From assembly GCA_009783365.1 (NCBI GenBank), contig WRHG01000111.1:1-6256 (forward strand): 6,256 nucleotides of DNA. Direction: 5' to 3'. This DNA comes from Clostridia bacterium (GTDB lineage Bacteria > Bacillota_A > Clostridia > Christensenellales > Aristaeellaceae). The translations under genes and the position numbers were made by a program. This document shows, piece by piece, positions 1-6,256 of the stretch (position 1 is the stretch's first letter; every line of letters begins with the position of its first letter). The notes under the pieces were generated by a model. That model searched no databases. It worked only from the letters and a program-made list of their open reading frames with translations, and was not told the origin of the DNA.

Positions 1-1063
1 TATCCGCGTTAAGCACGATAGCGACCAGGCTTGTCCCTTCTTTTTCAGCGGACGCCGCCAGGTTGTATGCTTCACCCGTGCTGCCGGTTTTCATGCCGGT
101 GGCGTATTGATAAAAAAACCCGCTATCCTTTTTAAGCAGCAAATTGGTCGTTTCCCAGACCACCTCTCTTTTGCTGAGGAACACATGATACGCCCGACTT
201 TTCGCGGCAGATTTCGCAATCACCGGCGTATTGGCCGCCGCGATGGCAATCCGCAGCATGTCATAAGCCGTGCTGTAGTGTTCGCTGCCTGGGTAGCCGT
301 CCACAGCTGTAAAATGGCTGTCCGTGCAGCCCAGGGCCTCCGCCGTTTCGTTCATCAGATTCGCAAACATGATAAGCGCTTCTTCATCCGAGCGCTTTTT
401 GTCATCCGCATAACGGGCGGCATTCACAGCCAGCGCATACGCCGCGTCGTTCCCCGACGGGAGCAGCACCGCGTCAACAATCGCATGAAAAGACAGCACG
501 TTCCCTTTGCGCAGAAAGGCGACGCTTGAATTGTTTCCAATCAGGTCAATTTCTGAGCCGACGGTATACTCGATGTTTTCTCCCCCGTATGCATATGCCG
601 TCAGCACAGTCAGCAGCTTGGTCAGGCTGGCGGGCGCACAACGCCGCGCGGCGTTTTTTTCGTACAGGATCCGGCCGTTTGACAAATCATAAAGAATAGC
701 GCATTCTGCGGAAAGCGGAATCGTGCCGGGAAGCTGCGCGCTCTCATTCCCTTCGCCGATTTCCGGCCTGTTGCCGAGAACCGCATGAGGCTTATGCGGG
801 GGAGAACAGCGAGGGCAAGGCGTCAACGCGTCGTAAGGAGCGACGCAGAGATCGGCAAACGCAAGCGCAGATAGCGGTAAATATCGTTTTCTGACACCGC
901 CGCAATTTTGATCTCCATGGTAATTCTTACCGCCATCCGGATTGTAATACACGGGCGCCGGCCCATCCGGCGGCTGTTCGCCCGCTTGCGCGGGATACGT
1001 CATGCCGCTCGCGATGAGGGAAAAAACCGCCGCAAGCAAAATCAATCCCCGTCTTGTCCTCAT
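1..1063 (-). CDS. Secreted serine-type D-Ala-D-Ala carboxypeptidase (peptidase S11, VanY_D-like position) with N-terminal Cys/His module; 3' end cut by window
   Basis: The frame gives 354 residues before the left edge. Residues 1-27 look like a Sec signal peptide (MRTRR, hydrophobic stretch to about 22, AQA cleavage site). Residues 38-86 form a small module, VYYNPDGGKNYH...C54...C83PRC86. From about 113 the S11 (DacA/PBP5-type) domain follows, with all three active-site motifs: S146-L-T-K149, S203-G-N205 and K325-T-G327. Known for the family: an acyl-serine enzyme outside the membrane that removes the terminal D-Ala from muropeptides, lowering vancomycin targets when paired with a van system. 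The start is fixed by AGGAAGG seven bases upstream and by ATGA overlap with vanS, so translation is probably coupled. Only the end of the catalytic domain, and any PBP5 C-terminal domain, is missing. It is unlike VanY of vanA, which is an M15 metallopeptidase. The specific VanY_D assignment rests on gene order and is inference; an ordinary DacA is the alternative. Confidence 0.9.
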   Translation of the reverse strand, partial: MRTRRGLILLAAVFSLIASGMTYPAQAGEQPPDGPAPVYYNPDGGKNYHGDQNCGGVRKRYLPLSALAFADLCVAPYDALTPCPRCSPPHKPHAVLGNRPEIGEGNESAQLPGTIPLSAECAILYDLSNGRILYEKNAARRCAPASLTKLLTVLTAYAYGGENIEYTVGSEIDLIGNNSSVAFLRKGNVLSFHAIVDAVLLPSGNDAAYALAVNAARYADDKKRSDEEALIMFANLMNETAEALGCTDSHFTAVDGYPGSEHYSTAYDMLRIAIAAANTPVIAKSAAKSRAYHVFLSKREVVWETTNLLLKKDSGFFYQYATGMKTGSTGEAYNLAASAEKEGTSLVAIVLNAD

Positions 1064-2241
1064 GGGATAACCTTCCTTTCTGTGGAGAATCCCTTGACGC
1101 TTTCCAAAGACTGTTCCGCCGGGTAAGGAATTTCCACTGTAAATGAGGTTTGCCCGCCATCGCTGTCCGCGTAAATGCGCCCTCCGTGGGACACGATAAT
1201 TTCCTTCGCAATCGCCAGCCCCAGCCCAGCGCCGCCGGTGTCGGAGGAACGGGCGGAATCCAGCCGGTAGAACTTCTCAAAAACAGCCGTAAGCTTGTCT
1301 TTTGATAGACTTCCCGCATTTGTAAAAACGACGGAGGCCGTGTCCCTGAAAATCGCCCCCGTGATATCGACATCGCTTTTGTCCGGGCTGTATGCGATGG
1401 CGTTCTTCAATACATTATTAAAAACCCGCGCCAGTTTTTCGGAATCACCGTATATCACCATATCCTCCGGAACATGAAGGACAGCCCGCATCCCTTTGGC
1501 GGCAAGCAAAGGGTAAAACTCGTCCGTCATTTGCGCCAACATGGTATACAGGTCAATGCTCTCTTTCGACAGCGAACCCGTTTGAAAATTGTACCGTGTG
1601 ATTTCAAAAAATTCATCGACGAGTTTTTCAAGCCGGCTGGCCTTATTCAGTGTGATATGTACGTATTTGGCTTTTTGCTCGGGCGGCATATCGGGCGCTT
1701 CGTCAAGGAGGCTTAAATATCCAATGACAGAAGTCAGCGGTGTTTTGATATCGTGCGCGAGATACATCACCATATCATTTTTTCGCTGTTCGGATAACCG
1801 GGCTTCCTGTTCACGATCTTTCAGCGTCTGTTTGATTGCTTTCAGCTTGCTCTCCATCGCCGCCATTTCAGACGATAAGGCTATGTCACGGTCTTTTTTT
1901 CCCACAAGGACATCCAAGCCATCGCTTATTTCCATAAAGTATTTTGAAAACTGCGACAGCATGAAGCGTGATAAAATCATAAAAAACGCCACCACGGCGC
2001 CCAGCAGTATGTAATCTAAATTATTAAAGATGATTCGCAGATACAGCTCCCGCGCGCCGCCGAAAGTCATGCCGAAAATCTTCTGGAGCGCATCAACGGC
2101 AAACTCACGCACATTACCGCGAGCAAGCGTTTGGATCATAAAAACGACTGCAAGCGCCGACATCATGATCAATGCGATTTTCCCAAATATCTTCCATTCT
2201 AAAACCCTATAGCCCGGCTTTTGTTTATTGCTGTTTTTCAA
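1060..2241 (-). CDS. vanS: VanS-type membrane sensor histidine kinase
   Basis: This 393-residue protein has two likely membrane helices (about 18-40 and 76-96) flanking a short outer segment, then a linker/coiled region (about 100-155). The H box is YLAHDIKTPLTS with phospho-acceptor H163. The N box is FNNVLKNAIAYS (274-285), the F box FEKFYR (321-326), and the G2 box is GGAGLGLAIAKEI (336-348). The G1 box is weak (TNAG, 307-310), as in VanS_A from memory. The core, including LLDEAPDMP, FFEITRYN and FEKFYRLD.ARSSDTGG, closely follows VanS_A as I remember it, so the family call is firm. VanS phosphorylates and dephosphorylates VanR in response to glycopeptides. The start is TTG at 2241: no ATG or GTG lies between it and the in-frame TGA at 2286, and KLKN matches the VanS_A N-terminus. 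The gene appears structurally intact, but its usual partner gene in front is only a remnant. Its stop overlaps the next gene. Confidence 0.93.
   Translation of the reverse strand: MKNSNKQKPGYRVLEWKIFGKIALIMMSALAVVFMIQTLARGNVREFAVDALQKIFGMTFGGARELYLRIIFNNLDYILLGAVVAFFMILSRFMLSQFSKYFMEISDGLDVLVGKKDRDIALSSEMAAMESKLKAIKQTLKDREQEARLSEQRKNDMVMYLAHDIKTPLTSVIGYLSLLDEAPDMPPEQKAKYVHITLNKASRLEKLVDEFFEITRYNFQTGSLSKESIDLYTMLAQMTDEFYPLLAAKGMRAVLHVPEDMVIYGDSEKLARVFNNVLKNAIAYSPDKSDVDITGAIFRDTASVVFTNAGSLSKDKLTAVFEKFYRLDSARSSDTGGAGLGLAIAKEIIVSHGGRIYADSDGGQTSFTVEIPYPAEQSLESVKGFSTERKVIP
1071..1080 (-). promoter_or_regulatory. Ribosome binding site of the carboxypeptidase gene
   Basis: On the minus strand GAAAGGAAGG ends seven bases before the ATG at 1063. 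It lies inside the last codons of vanS (T-E-R-K-V-I-P-stop). A strong site at normal spacing, together with the ATGA stop/start overlap, supports this start and joint expression with vanS. Confidence 0.8.
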
Positions 2242-2284
2242 TTTTGCAGCCGCCCCCCCGTGCCGTTTTTTCGAAAAGCGGTTT
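2225..2284 (-). pseudogene. C-terminal remnant of a vanR-type response regulator gene
   Basis: The frame overlapping the vanS start reads KPLFEKTARGGGCKIEKQQ and stops at TAA 2227-2225. It lines up without gaps with the winged-helix end of VanR as I recall it (NPKYIKTVWGVGYKIEK), with 9 of 17 positions identical. Conserved V, W, V and Y are replaced by A, R, G and C. The overlap with vanS reproduces the native vanR/vanS overlap, in which KIEK of one frame encodes KLKN of the other. The same frame is closed by TAA at 2347-2345, so at most about 40 codons remain of a gene that normally has about 230. Farther upstream RKQTNDS faintly resembles VanR REKMNDT, but seven extra residues break the alignment. 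The likely reading is an internal or 5' deletion followed by decay. Confidence 0.6.
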
Positions 2285-2578
2285 CACATCAGCCAGTATA
2301 TAGAAACCGGCGGAGTCATTTGTTTGTTTCCTGTTGATAAATCCTTAAGACTTTCATAAGATTCTGTCCTGTCGCCGCGTTATCTGCACTTTAGCACAGC
2401 CGTCGCCCAGCGAAAGAGGACGGGCGCGAAAGGAAGCCTGAAAAAAACTTCGCGCTCATTCAGTGAGATTACCGTTATGTTTTCAGATTGCCCCGCAGGC
2501 TCGGAGTTTATCAAGGGCAACAACTCGGCGTCATATGGCAAATTCTGTATTATGCCCATCAGGCGTAAGCCACGACTC
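2285..2578. other. Spacer between mfd and the van-like block, no convincing gene
   Basis: Apart from the direct repeat at 2343-2363, I see no supported gene. Short minus-strand frames exist (for example ATG 2459 to TAA 2391, 22 codons; ATG 2319 to TGA 2284, 11 codons with AGGA nine bases upstream), but none has a recognisable product. No hairpin followed by a T run is clear enough to call the mfd terminator. The peptidyl-prolyl isomerase gene that often follows mfd in Firmicutes is absent. Confidence 0.6.
2343..2363 (-). promoter_or_regulatory. Putative OmpR/VanR-type operator: direct repeat TCTTA-N6-TCTTA
   Basis: On the minus strand AATCTTATGAAAGTCTTAAGG contains TCTTA twice with an 11-base period, the spacing expected for tandem OmpR/PhoB-family binding on one helix face. 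The first half, TCTTATGAAAGT, differs at one fixed position from the VanR site consensus as I remember it (TCGTANGAAANT). It lies about 100 bases upstream of vanS, where a vanR promoter would be expected. A TATACT hexamer at 2300-2295 could serve as a -10, but it has no good -35 and sits far from the repeat, so the promoter itself is not resolved. Confidence 0.45.
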
Positions 2579-5500
2579 TCATTGGGGAACGGATCCGTTT
2601 TGCCCGGGAGTCCTCTCCGCCTCCTCCGCCAGCTTTTCAAACACCCGTACGGCGGCCTCCAGGGCTTCCAAGGCGCTGAGACCCTTTTCCTTCAGCACCA
2701 GCTCGGCGCCTCTGCGCACCCCGAACCCGAGCCGGGGGTCCGCCCTCTGCATGGCTGGCAGCAGCGCCTCCGCCGGTTTCATGAACCCCTCATCCAGCAG
2801 CAGATGAACCCCGTCCGGCCTTAAAAACAGGTGGCTTCCACCCAGCCTCCGGGTAACAGCCCGCAAATGAGCGATGCTCACCAGGTTTTGAACCGGGGGC
2901 GGAATGTCCCCAAAGCGGTCCGTCAGCTCATCCTCGATATCAGCGCGATCGCCGCCCTCCCGGATCATGGCGATGCGCTTGTAAACCTCCACCCTCAGGA
3001 GTTCCTTGGATATGTAGCCGTCGGGCAGGTAGGCGTCCACGGCCAGTTCGATGCGGGTATCCAGCTCGGGCTGCGGGATATGGCCCTGGGCCTCTCCCAC
3101 AGCCTGCTCCAGCAGTTTCAGGTACATGTCGTACCCCACGGCAGCCAGGTGGCCATGCTGCTGGGGACCCAGCACATCGCCGGCGCCCCGGATCTCCAGA
3201 TCCCGCAGGGCGATCCGGTAGCCGGCGCCAAACTCGGTGAACTCCCGCAGAGCGGTCAGGCGCTTGGCCGCGGCTTCGCCGAGAACCTTTTGGGCGCGGG
3301 TGGTAAAGTAGGCGTACGCCTGACGGCTGCTGCGGCCCACCCGGCCGCGGATCTGGTATAGCTGGGACAGGCCGAACCGGTCCGCGTCAAAAACGATAAG
3401 GGTATTGGCGCTGGGCACGTCCAGCCCGCTTTCAATGATGGTGGTGCAGAGCAGTACGTCAAAAGCGCCCGCGTAGAAATCCAGCATCACGTCTTCCAGC
3501 GCGTTTTCGCGCATCTGGCCGTGAGCCACGCCTATGCGGGCTTCGGGCGTCAGCGCCGTCAGCCGGGCGTGCATTCGCTCAATGGAGCGCACCCGGTTGT
3601 AGAGGAAGTACACCTGTCCGCCCCGGCGCAACTCCCGCCGGATGGCCTCGGCCATGAGCTCGTCGTCATACTCCAGCACGTAGGTCTTTACGGGCAGCCG
3701 CTCCTCGGGCGGGGTCTCCAGCAGGCTCATGTCCCGGATTCCCGCCAGGCTCATGTGCAGGGTACGGGGTATGGGCGTGGCGGTGAGGCTCAACACATCC
3801 ACGCGGTTTTTCAGGCGCTGAATACTCTCCTTGTGCCGAACGCCGAACCGGTGCTCCTCGTCCACGATCAGAAGCCCCAGGTCCGCAAACTCGACGTCCT
3901 TGCCCAGGAGCCGGTGGGTACCCACCAGCAGGTCGATCTTCCCGGCCTTCAACCTTGCCAGGATGTCCCGCTGCTCCGCGGCCGTGCGGAATCTGGAAAT
4001 CATCTCCACATTCACCGGGAAAGCGCCGAAGCGCTTGCGAATGGTATGAAAGTGCTGCTGGACAAGGATGGTGGTGGGGGCCAGGATGGCCGCCTGCTTG
4101 CCGTCCACAACGGCCTTGAAAGCCGCCCTCAGCGCCACCTCTGTCTTTCCGTATCCCACGTCTCCGCAAAGGAGCCGGTCCATGTTGCGGGGCCTTTCCA
4201 TATCCGCCCGGATATCCGCCACGCTTTGCAGCTGGTCCGGGGTAAGCTCATAGGGAAACCCGTCCTCAAACTCCCGCTGCCAGGGGGTATCCCGGCCGAA
4301 GGCGTGGCCGGCGTCCCGGGTCCGTTTTGCGTAAAGCTCCGCCAGGTCGAAGGCCAGCTCCTTCAGCCCCGCTTTCACCCGGTTCCGCTGGCGTCCCCAT
4401 TCGGCTCCTCCCAGCCGGTTCAGCTTGGGGGCTCCGCTCCCGTTGGCGCCGCCGATGAACTTCTGCACCCGGTCAAACTGATCCGTGGGCACATAAAGCT
4501 TGTCGTTGTCCGCGTAGCGGATCAGCAGGTAGTCCCGCTTCACATCATCCCCGGGCACCTGCACGATGCCCGCGTATTGCCCCACTCCGTGAAAATCATG
4601 CACCACAAAGTCGCCGGGCGACAGGTCCGTGAAGGAGGACAGCCGCTCCCCGGCGCCGCCGCGCTTACGGGCCCGCTGGTACGCCTCGCCGAAGATATCT
4701 TCGTCGGAGATGAGAACCAGCTTCACAGCGGGATGGATGAAGCCCTTGGTGTAGGAGAATGGCAAAATAAGGGGAATGCCTCCCCAAAGAACCTCCGTTT
4801 CCTGATCAGGAGGACAGGCCCCCTCAGGGGCAAGGGGAACCGGGGGTCCGCTCCCCGCCGGGGCAGGCGCCGCCTGCTGGTATGCCGCCTCCACCCCCAA
4901 CTCCGCAAGAGCCTGCCGCAGCCGGCGGCCCCGATTCTCGCCGCCGGCCAGCAGCACCACGCCGACGCCTTGAGCAGTCCAATGTACAATATCCGCCCGA
5001 AGGGCCTCCATCCGGCTTTGGTACGGCATCACGGGGCGGGTTTCAAAGGACAGGGCTTCTTCCATGACAAGCTGTCCCGGGCGGAGTTGGGGCTGCCGCT
5101 CTGTCAGAGCGACGGCGGGCCGGTTTTGGAAAGAGGCCAAAAGCTCGGCATAGTCCATCAAAAGGCGGTCCTGAGCGGGCATCCCGTCCCCCCGGCGCAG
5201 GGCGTCCGCCAAATCCGCCCGAAAGGCTTCCTCCCGGGCATTCACCCGGGCCGGATACTGCTCCGGCTGGCAGCAGAGCAGGATGGGGTCGTCCAGATAG
5301 CTGAGCAGGGAGGCGGTGCGGGGCAGCAGAATGTGCATCCACATCGCGCCGTTGCGGGGAGGCCTGCCCGAGCGCACACGGTCCGCGAGGCCGGCTGAGG
5401 CGGTTTTCCCATCGCCGGCGCCGGGGGAAGAATCCGCGCCGGCCGCAGGGGGCGGCGCGTCCGGCTCCTCCAACGCGTCCAACTGCGCCAGGAAGGCTTC

Positions 5501-6256
5501 CAAAGGAGGCAGTTCGTCCGGGGAATACTCCTCCCGCAAGGAGAGGGGGGAAGCGGGGCCGGCTTCTGCGCCGGGCGTTTCCCTAAAGGCGCTTTCAACG
5601 CGCCGGGCGGCCGCCTCCCACGGGCTTATGGGCGGTTCGCCCGCACATGCCCCGCAAGCGCCTTCCGCCACATCGGATGAAGGGTCCGCGGACGCTTCCC
5701 CGGGCTCGCCGATTACACATTCCGAGGCGGGGGCCAAAACGGCATTCCGCACCCGGCCGGTGCTCCGCTGGCTCACGCAGTCGAAAGGCCGCATGCTGTC
5801 GATCACATTGTCAAAAAACTCTATGCGCAGTGCATCCGGCCGGTTCGGAGAGAATACGTCCAGGATGCTGCCGCGCGCGGCGCATTGCCCCGGGCCCTCC
5901 ACGATGTCCACCCGTTCGTAGCCGGCGGAAAGCAACCGGCGGAGGAGCCGGTCCGGCGGATGTTCCGCCCCCTCAGCCAGGCGGAGGGAAGCGGCCTCAA
6001 AGGCCTCCGGGGGCAGGCACCGGTCCATGAGAGCCTCCACAGGCAGACAGAGCACCTTCAAGGAATTCCGGGGCTCCCGCAGTTCCGACAGGGCCGCCAG
6101 CCTCTGCCATGTGCTCTCCCGGCTGGCCGCCGCCCGGCTGAAAAGCAGCTCCCTGGGCGGCAGAAAGGCGTATCCCTCGCCAAACAGGCGGCTTAAGTCC
6201 TGGGCTTGCTTTTGGGCGGCGACAGCCGCCGGGGAAATCAGCGCCAACGGCCGCCC
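2579..6256 (-). CDS. mfd: Transcription-repair coupling factor Mfd, N-terminus cut by window edge
   Basis: Mfd is a DNA translocase that removes RNA polymerase stalled at lesions and recruits UvrA. Numbering from the TTG at 6247: a UvrB-like N-terminal part carries FLPPRELLF (28-36) and RGSILDVFSP (125-134). The CarD-like polymerase-binding domain covers about 541-640 (GDFVVHDFHGVGQYAG). The helicase core has Walker A GDVGYGKT (695-702), DEEH (796-799), LTATPIPRTL (821-830) and QIRGRVGRS (965-973). The RecG-type TRG region GAGDVLGPQQHG (1021-1032) and the C-terminal UvrA-regulating domain (about 1065-1180) follow. The frame stays open to 6256 (G-R-P before that TTG), and the usual first 40 or so residues are absent, so the true start lies outside. 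Residues 181-300 are an unusually Ala/Pro/Gly-rich stretch between the N-terminal domains. Its composition is far more G+C-rich than the genes that follow. Confidence 0.98.
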   Translation of the reverse strand, partial: GRPLALISPAAVAAQKQAQDLSRLFGEGYAFLPPRELLFSRAAASRESTWQRLAALSELREPRNSLKVLCLPVEALMDRCLPPEAFEAASLRLAEGAEHPPDRLLRRLLSAGYERVDIVEGPGQCAARGSILDVFSPNRPDALRIEFFDNVIDSMRPFDCVSQRSTGRVRNAVLAPASECVIGEPGEASADPSSDVAEGACGACAGEPPISPWEAAARRVESAFRETPGAEAGPASPLSLREEYSPDELPPLEAFLAQLDALEEPDAPPPAAGADSSPGAGDGKTASAGLADRVRSGRPPRNGAMWMHILLPRTASLLSYLDDPILLCCQPEQYPARVNAREEAFRADLADALRRGDGMPAQDRLLMDYAELLASFQNRPAVALTERQPQLRPGQLVMEEALSFETRPVMPYQSRMEALRADIVHWTAQGVGVVLLAGGENRGRRLRQALAELGVEAAYQQAAPAPAGSGPPVPLAPEGACPPDQETEVLWGGIPLILPFSYTKGFIHPAVKLVLISDEDIFGEAYQRARKRGGAGERLSSFTDLSPGDFVVHDFHGVGQYAGIVQVPGDDVKRDYLLIRYADNDKLYVPTDQFDRVQKFIGGANGSGAPKLNRLGGAEWGRQRNRVKAGLKELAFDLAELYAKRTRDAGHAFGRDTPWQREFEDGFPYELTPDQLQSVADIRADMERPRNMDRLLCGDVGYGKTEVALRAAFKAVVDGKQAAILAPTTILVQQHFHTIRKRFGAFPVNVEMISRFRTAAEQRDILARLKAGKIDLLVGTHRLLGKDVEFADLGLLIVDEEHRFGVRHKESIQRLKNRVDVLSLTATPIPRTLHMSLAGIRDMSLLETPPEERLPVKTYVLEYDDELMAEAIRRELRRGGQVYFLYNRVRSIERMHARLTALTPEARIGVAHGQMRENALEDVMLDFYAGAFDVLLCTTIIESGLDVPSANTLIVFDADRFGLSQLYQIRGRVGRSSRQAYAYFTTRAQKVLGEAAAKRLTALREFTEFGAGYRIALRDLEIRGAGDVLGPQQHGHLAAVGYDMYLKLLEQAVGEAQGHIPQPELDTRIELAVDAYLPDGYISKELLRVEVYKRIAMIREGGDRADIEDELTDRFGDIPPPVQNLVSIAHLRAVTRRLGGSHLFLRPDGVHLLLDEGFMKPAEALLPAMQRADPRLGFGVRRGAELVLKEKGLSALEALEAAVRVFEKLAEEAERTPGQNGSVPQ

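Noticed and set aside
107..692. Plus-strand frames opposite the carboxypeptidase gene
   Set aside because: The minus-strand frame carries a signal peptide and all three S11 active-site motifs; the plus-strand products are basic, featureless shadows.
2295..2300. TATACT as a -10 box for vanS
   Set aside because: There is no acceptable -35 at 16-18 bases, no extended -10 TG, and the operator-like repeat is more than 40 bases away, so I do not list it as a promoter.
2424..2455. Inverted repeat GCGCGAA ... TTCGCGC with an 18-base loop, considered as the mfd terminator
   Set aside because: The stem is only 7 bp, the loop is large, and no T run follows on either strand; the T7 on the minus strand is inside the loop.
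2391..2459. 22-codon minus-strand ORF (MSAKFFSGF...) as a leader peptide
   Set aside because: There is no Shine-Dalgarno sequence before its ATG, no stem-loop arrangement suggesting attenuation, and no recognisable sequence.
2380..2640. Minus-strand frame of 86 codons across the mfd stop into the spacer
   Set aside because: It begins inside mfd in another frame with an Arg-rich artefact, and the internal ATG at 2559 has no ribosome binding site. I recognise nothing in the product.
3521..5398. Long open frame on the plus strand, 625 codons
   Set aside because: It lies entirely opposite mfd, whose helicase motifs are unmistakable. The product is His/Gln/Pro-rich with no recognisable domain, as expected of an antisense shadow in G+C-rich DNA.

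Overview
The window reads as chromosomal DNA from a Gram-positive, gut-type member of the Bacillota, most likely class Clostridia. The taxonomic hints are the VanS-type sensor, a serine D,D-carboxypeptidase carrying a small Cys/His module that I associate with Clostridia, and a G+C-rich Mfd. No rRNA or other strong taxonomic marker is present, so this placement is inference. Every gene I can support lies on the minus strand, so transcription runs from the right edge to the left.

Layout in transcription order. (1) 6256-2579 holds mfd, the transcription-repair coupling factor. It is complete at its C-terminus and cut by the window edge at its N-terminus. (2) 2578-2285 is a gene-poor spacer with a TCTTA-N6-TCTTA direct repeat that looks like a response-regulator operator. 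(3) 2284-2225 encodes what looks like the last 20 residues of a VanR-type response regulator, with degenerate residues and no intact body in front of it. (4) 2241-1060 is a full-length VanS-type histidine kinase starting at TTG. (5) 1063-1 is a secreted serine-type D-Ala-D-Ala carboxypeptidase, running off the left edge and overlapping vanS by ATGA.

Together vanS and the carboxypeptidase look like the front part of a vanRSY module of the kind that senses glycopeptide stress and trims D-Ala-D-Ala from peptidoglycan precursors. The order vanS followed by a penicillin-binding-protein-type carboxypeptidase recalls the vanD cluster (vanR-vanS-vanY_D-vanH-vanD-vanX). No ligase, dehydrogenase or dipeptidase gene is visible here, and any would have to lie beyond the left edge. 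So the window shows a sensor and a carboxypeptidase, not a demonstrated resistance operon.

The most notable point is the apparent loss of vanR: the kinase gene keeps the ancestral vanR/vanS overlap, but the regulator in front of it is reduced to a mutated tail. Base composition changes sharply between mfd and the van-like block, which supports a separate origin for the block. I found no tRNA, rRNA, CRISPR array, insertion sequence or clear intrinsic terminator.
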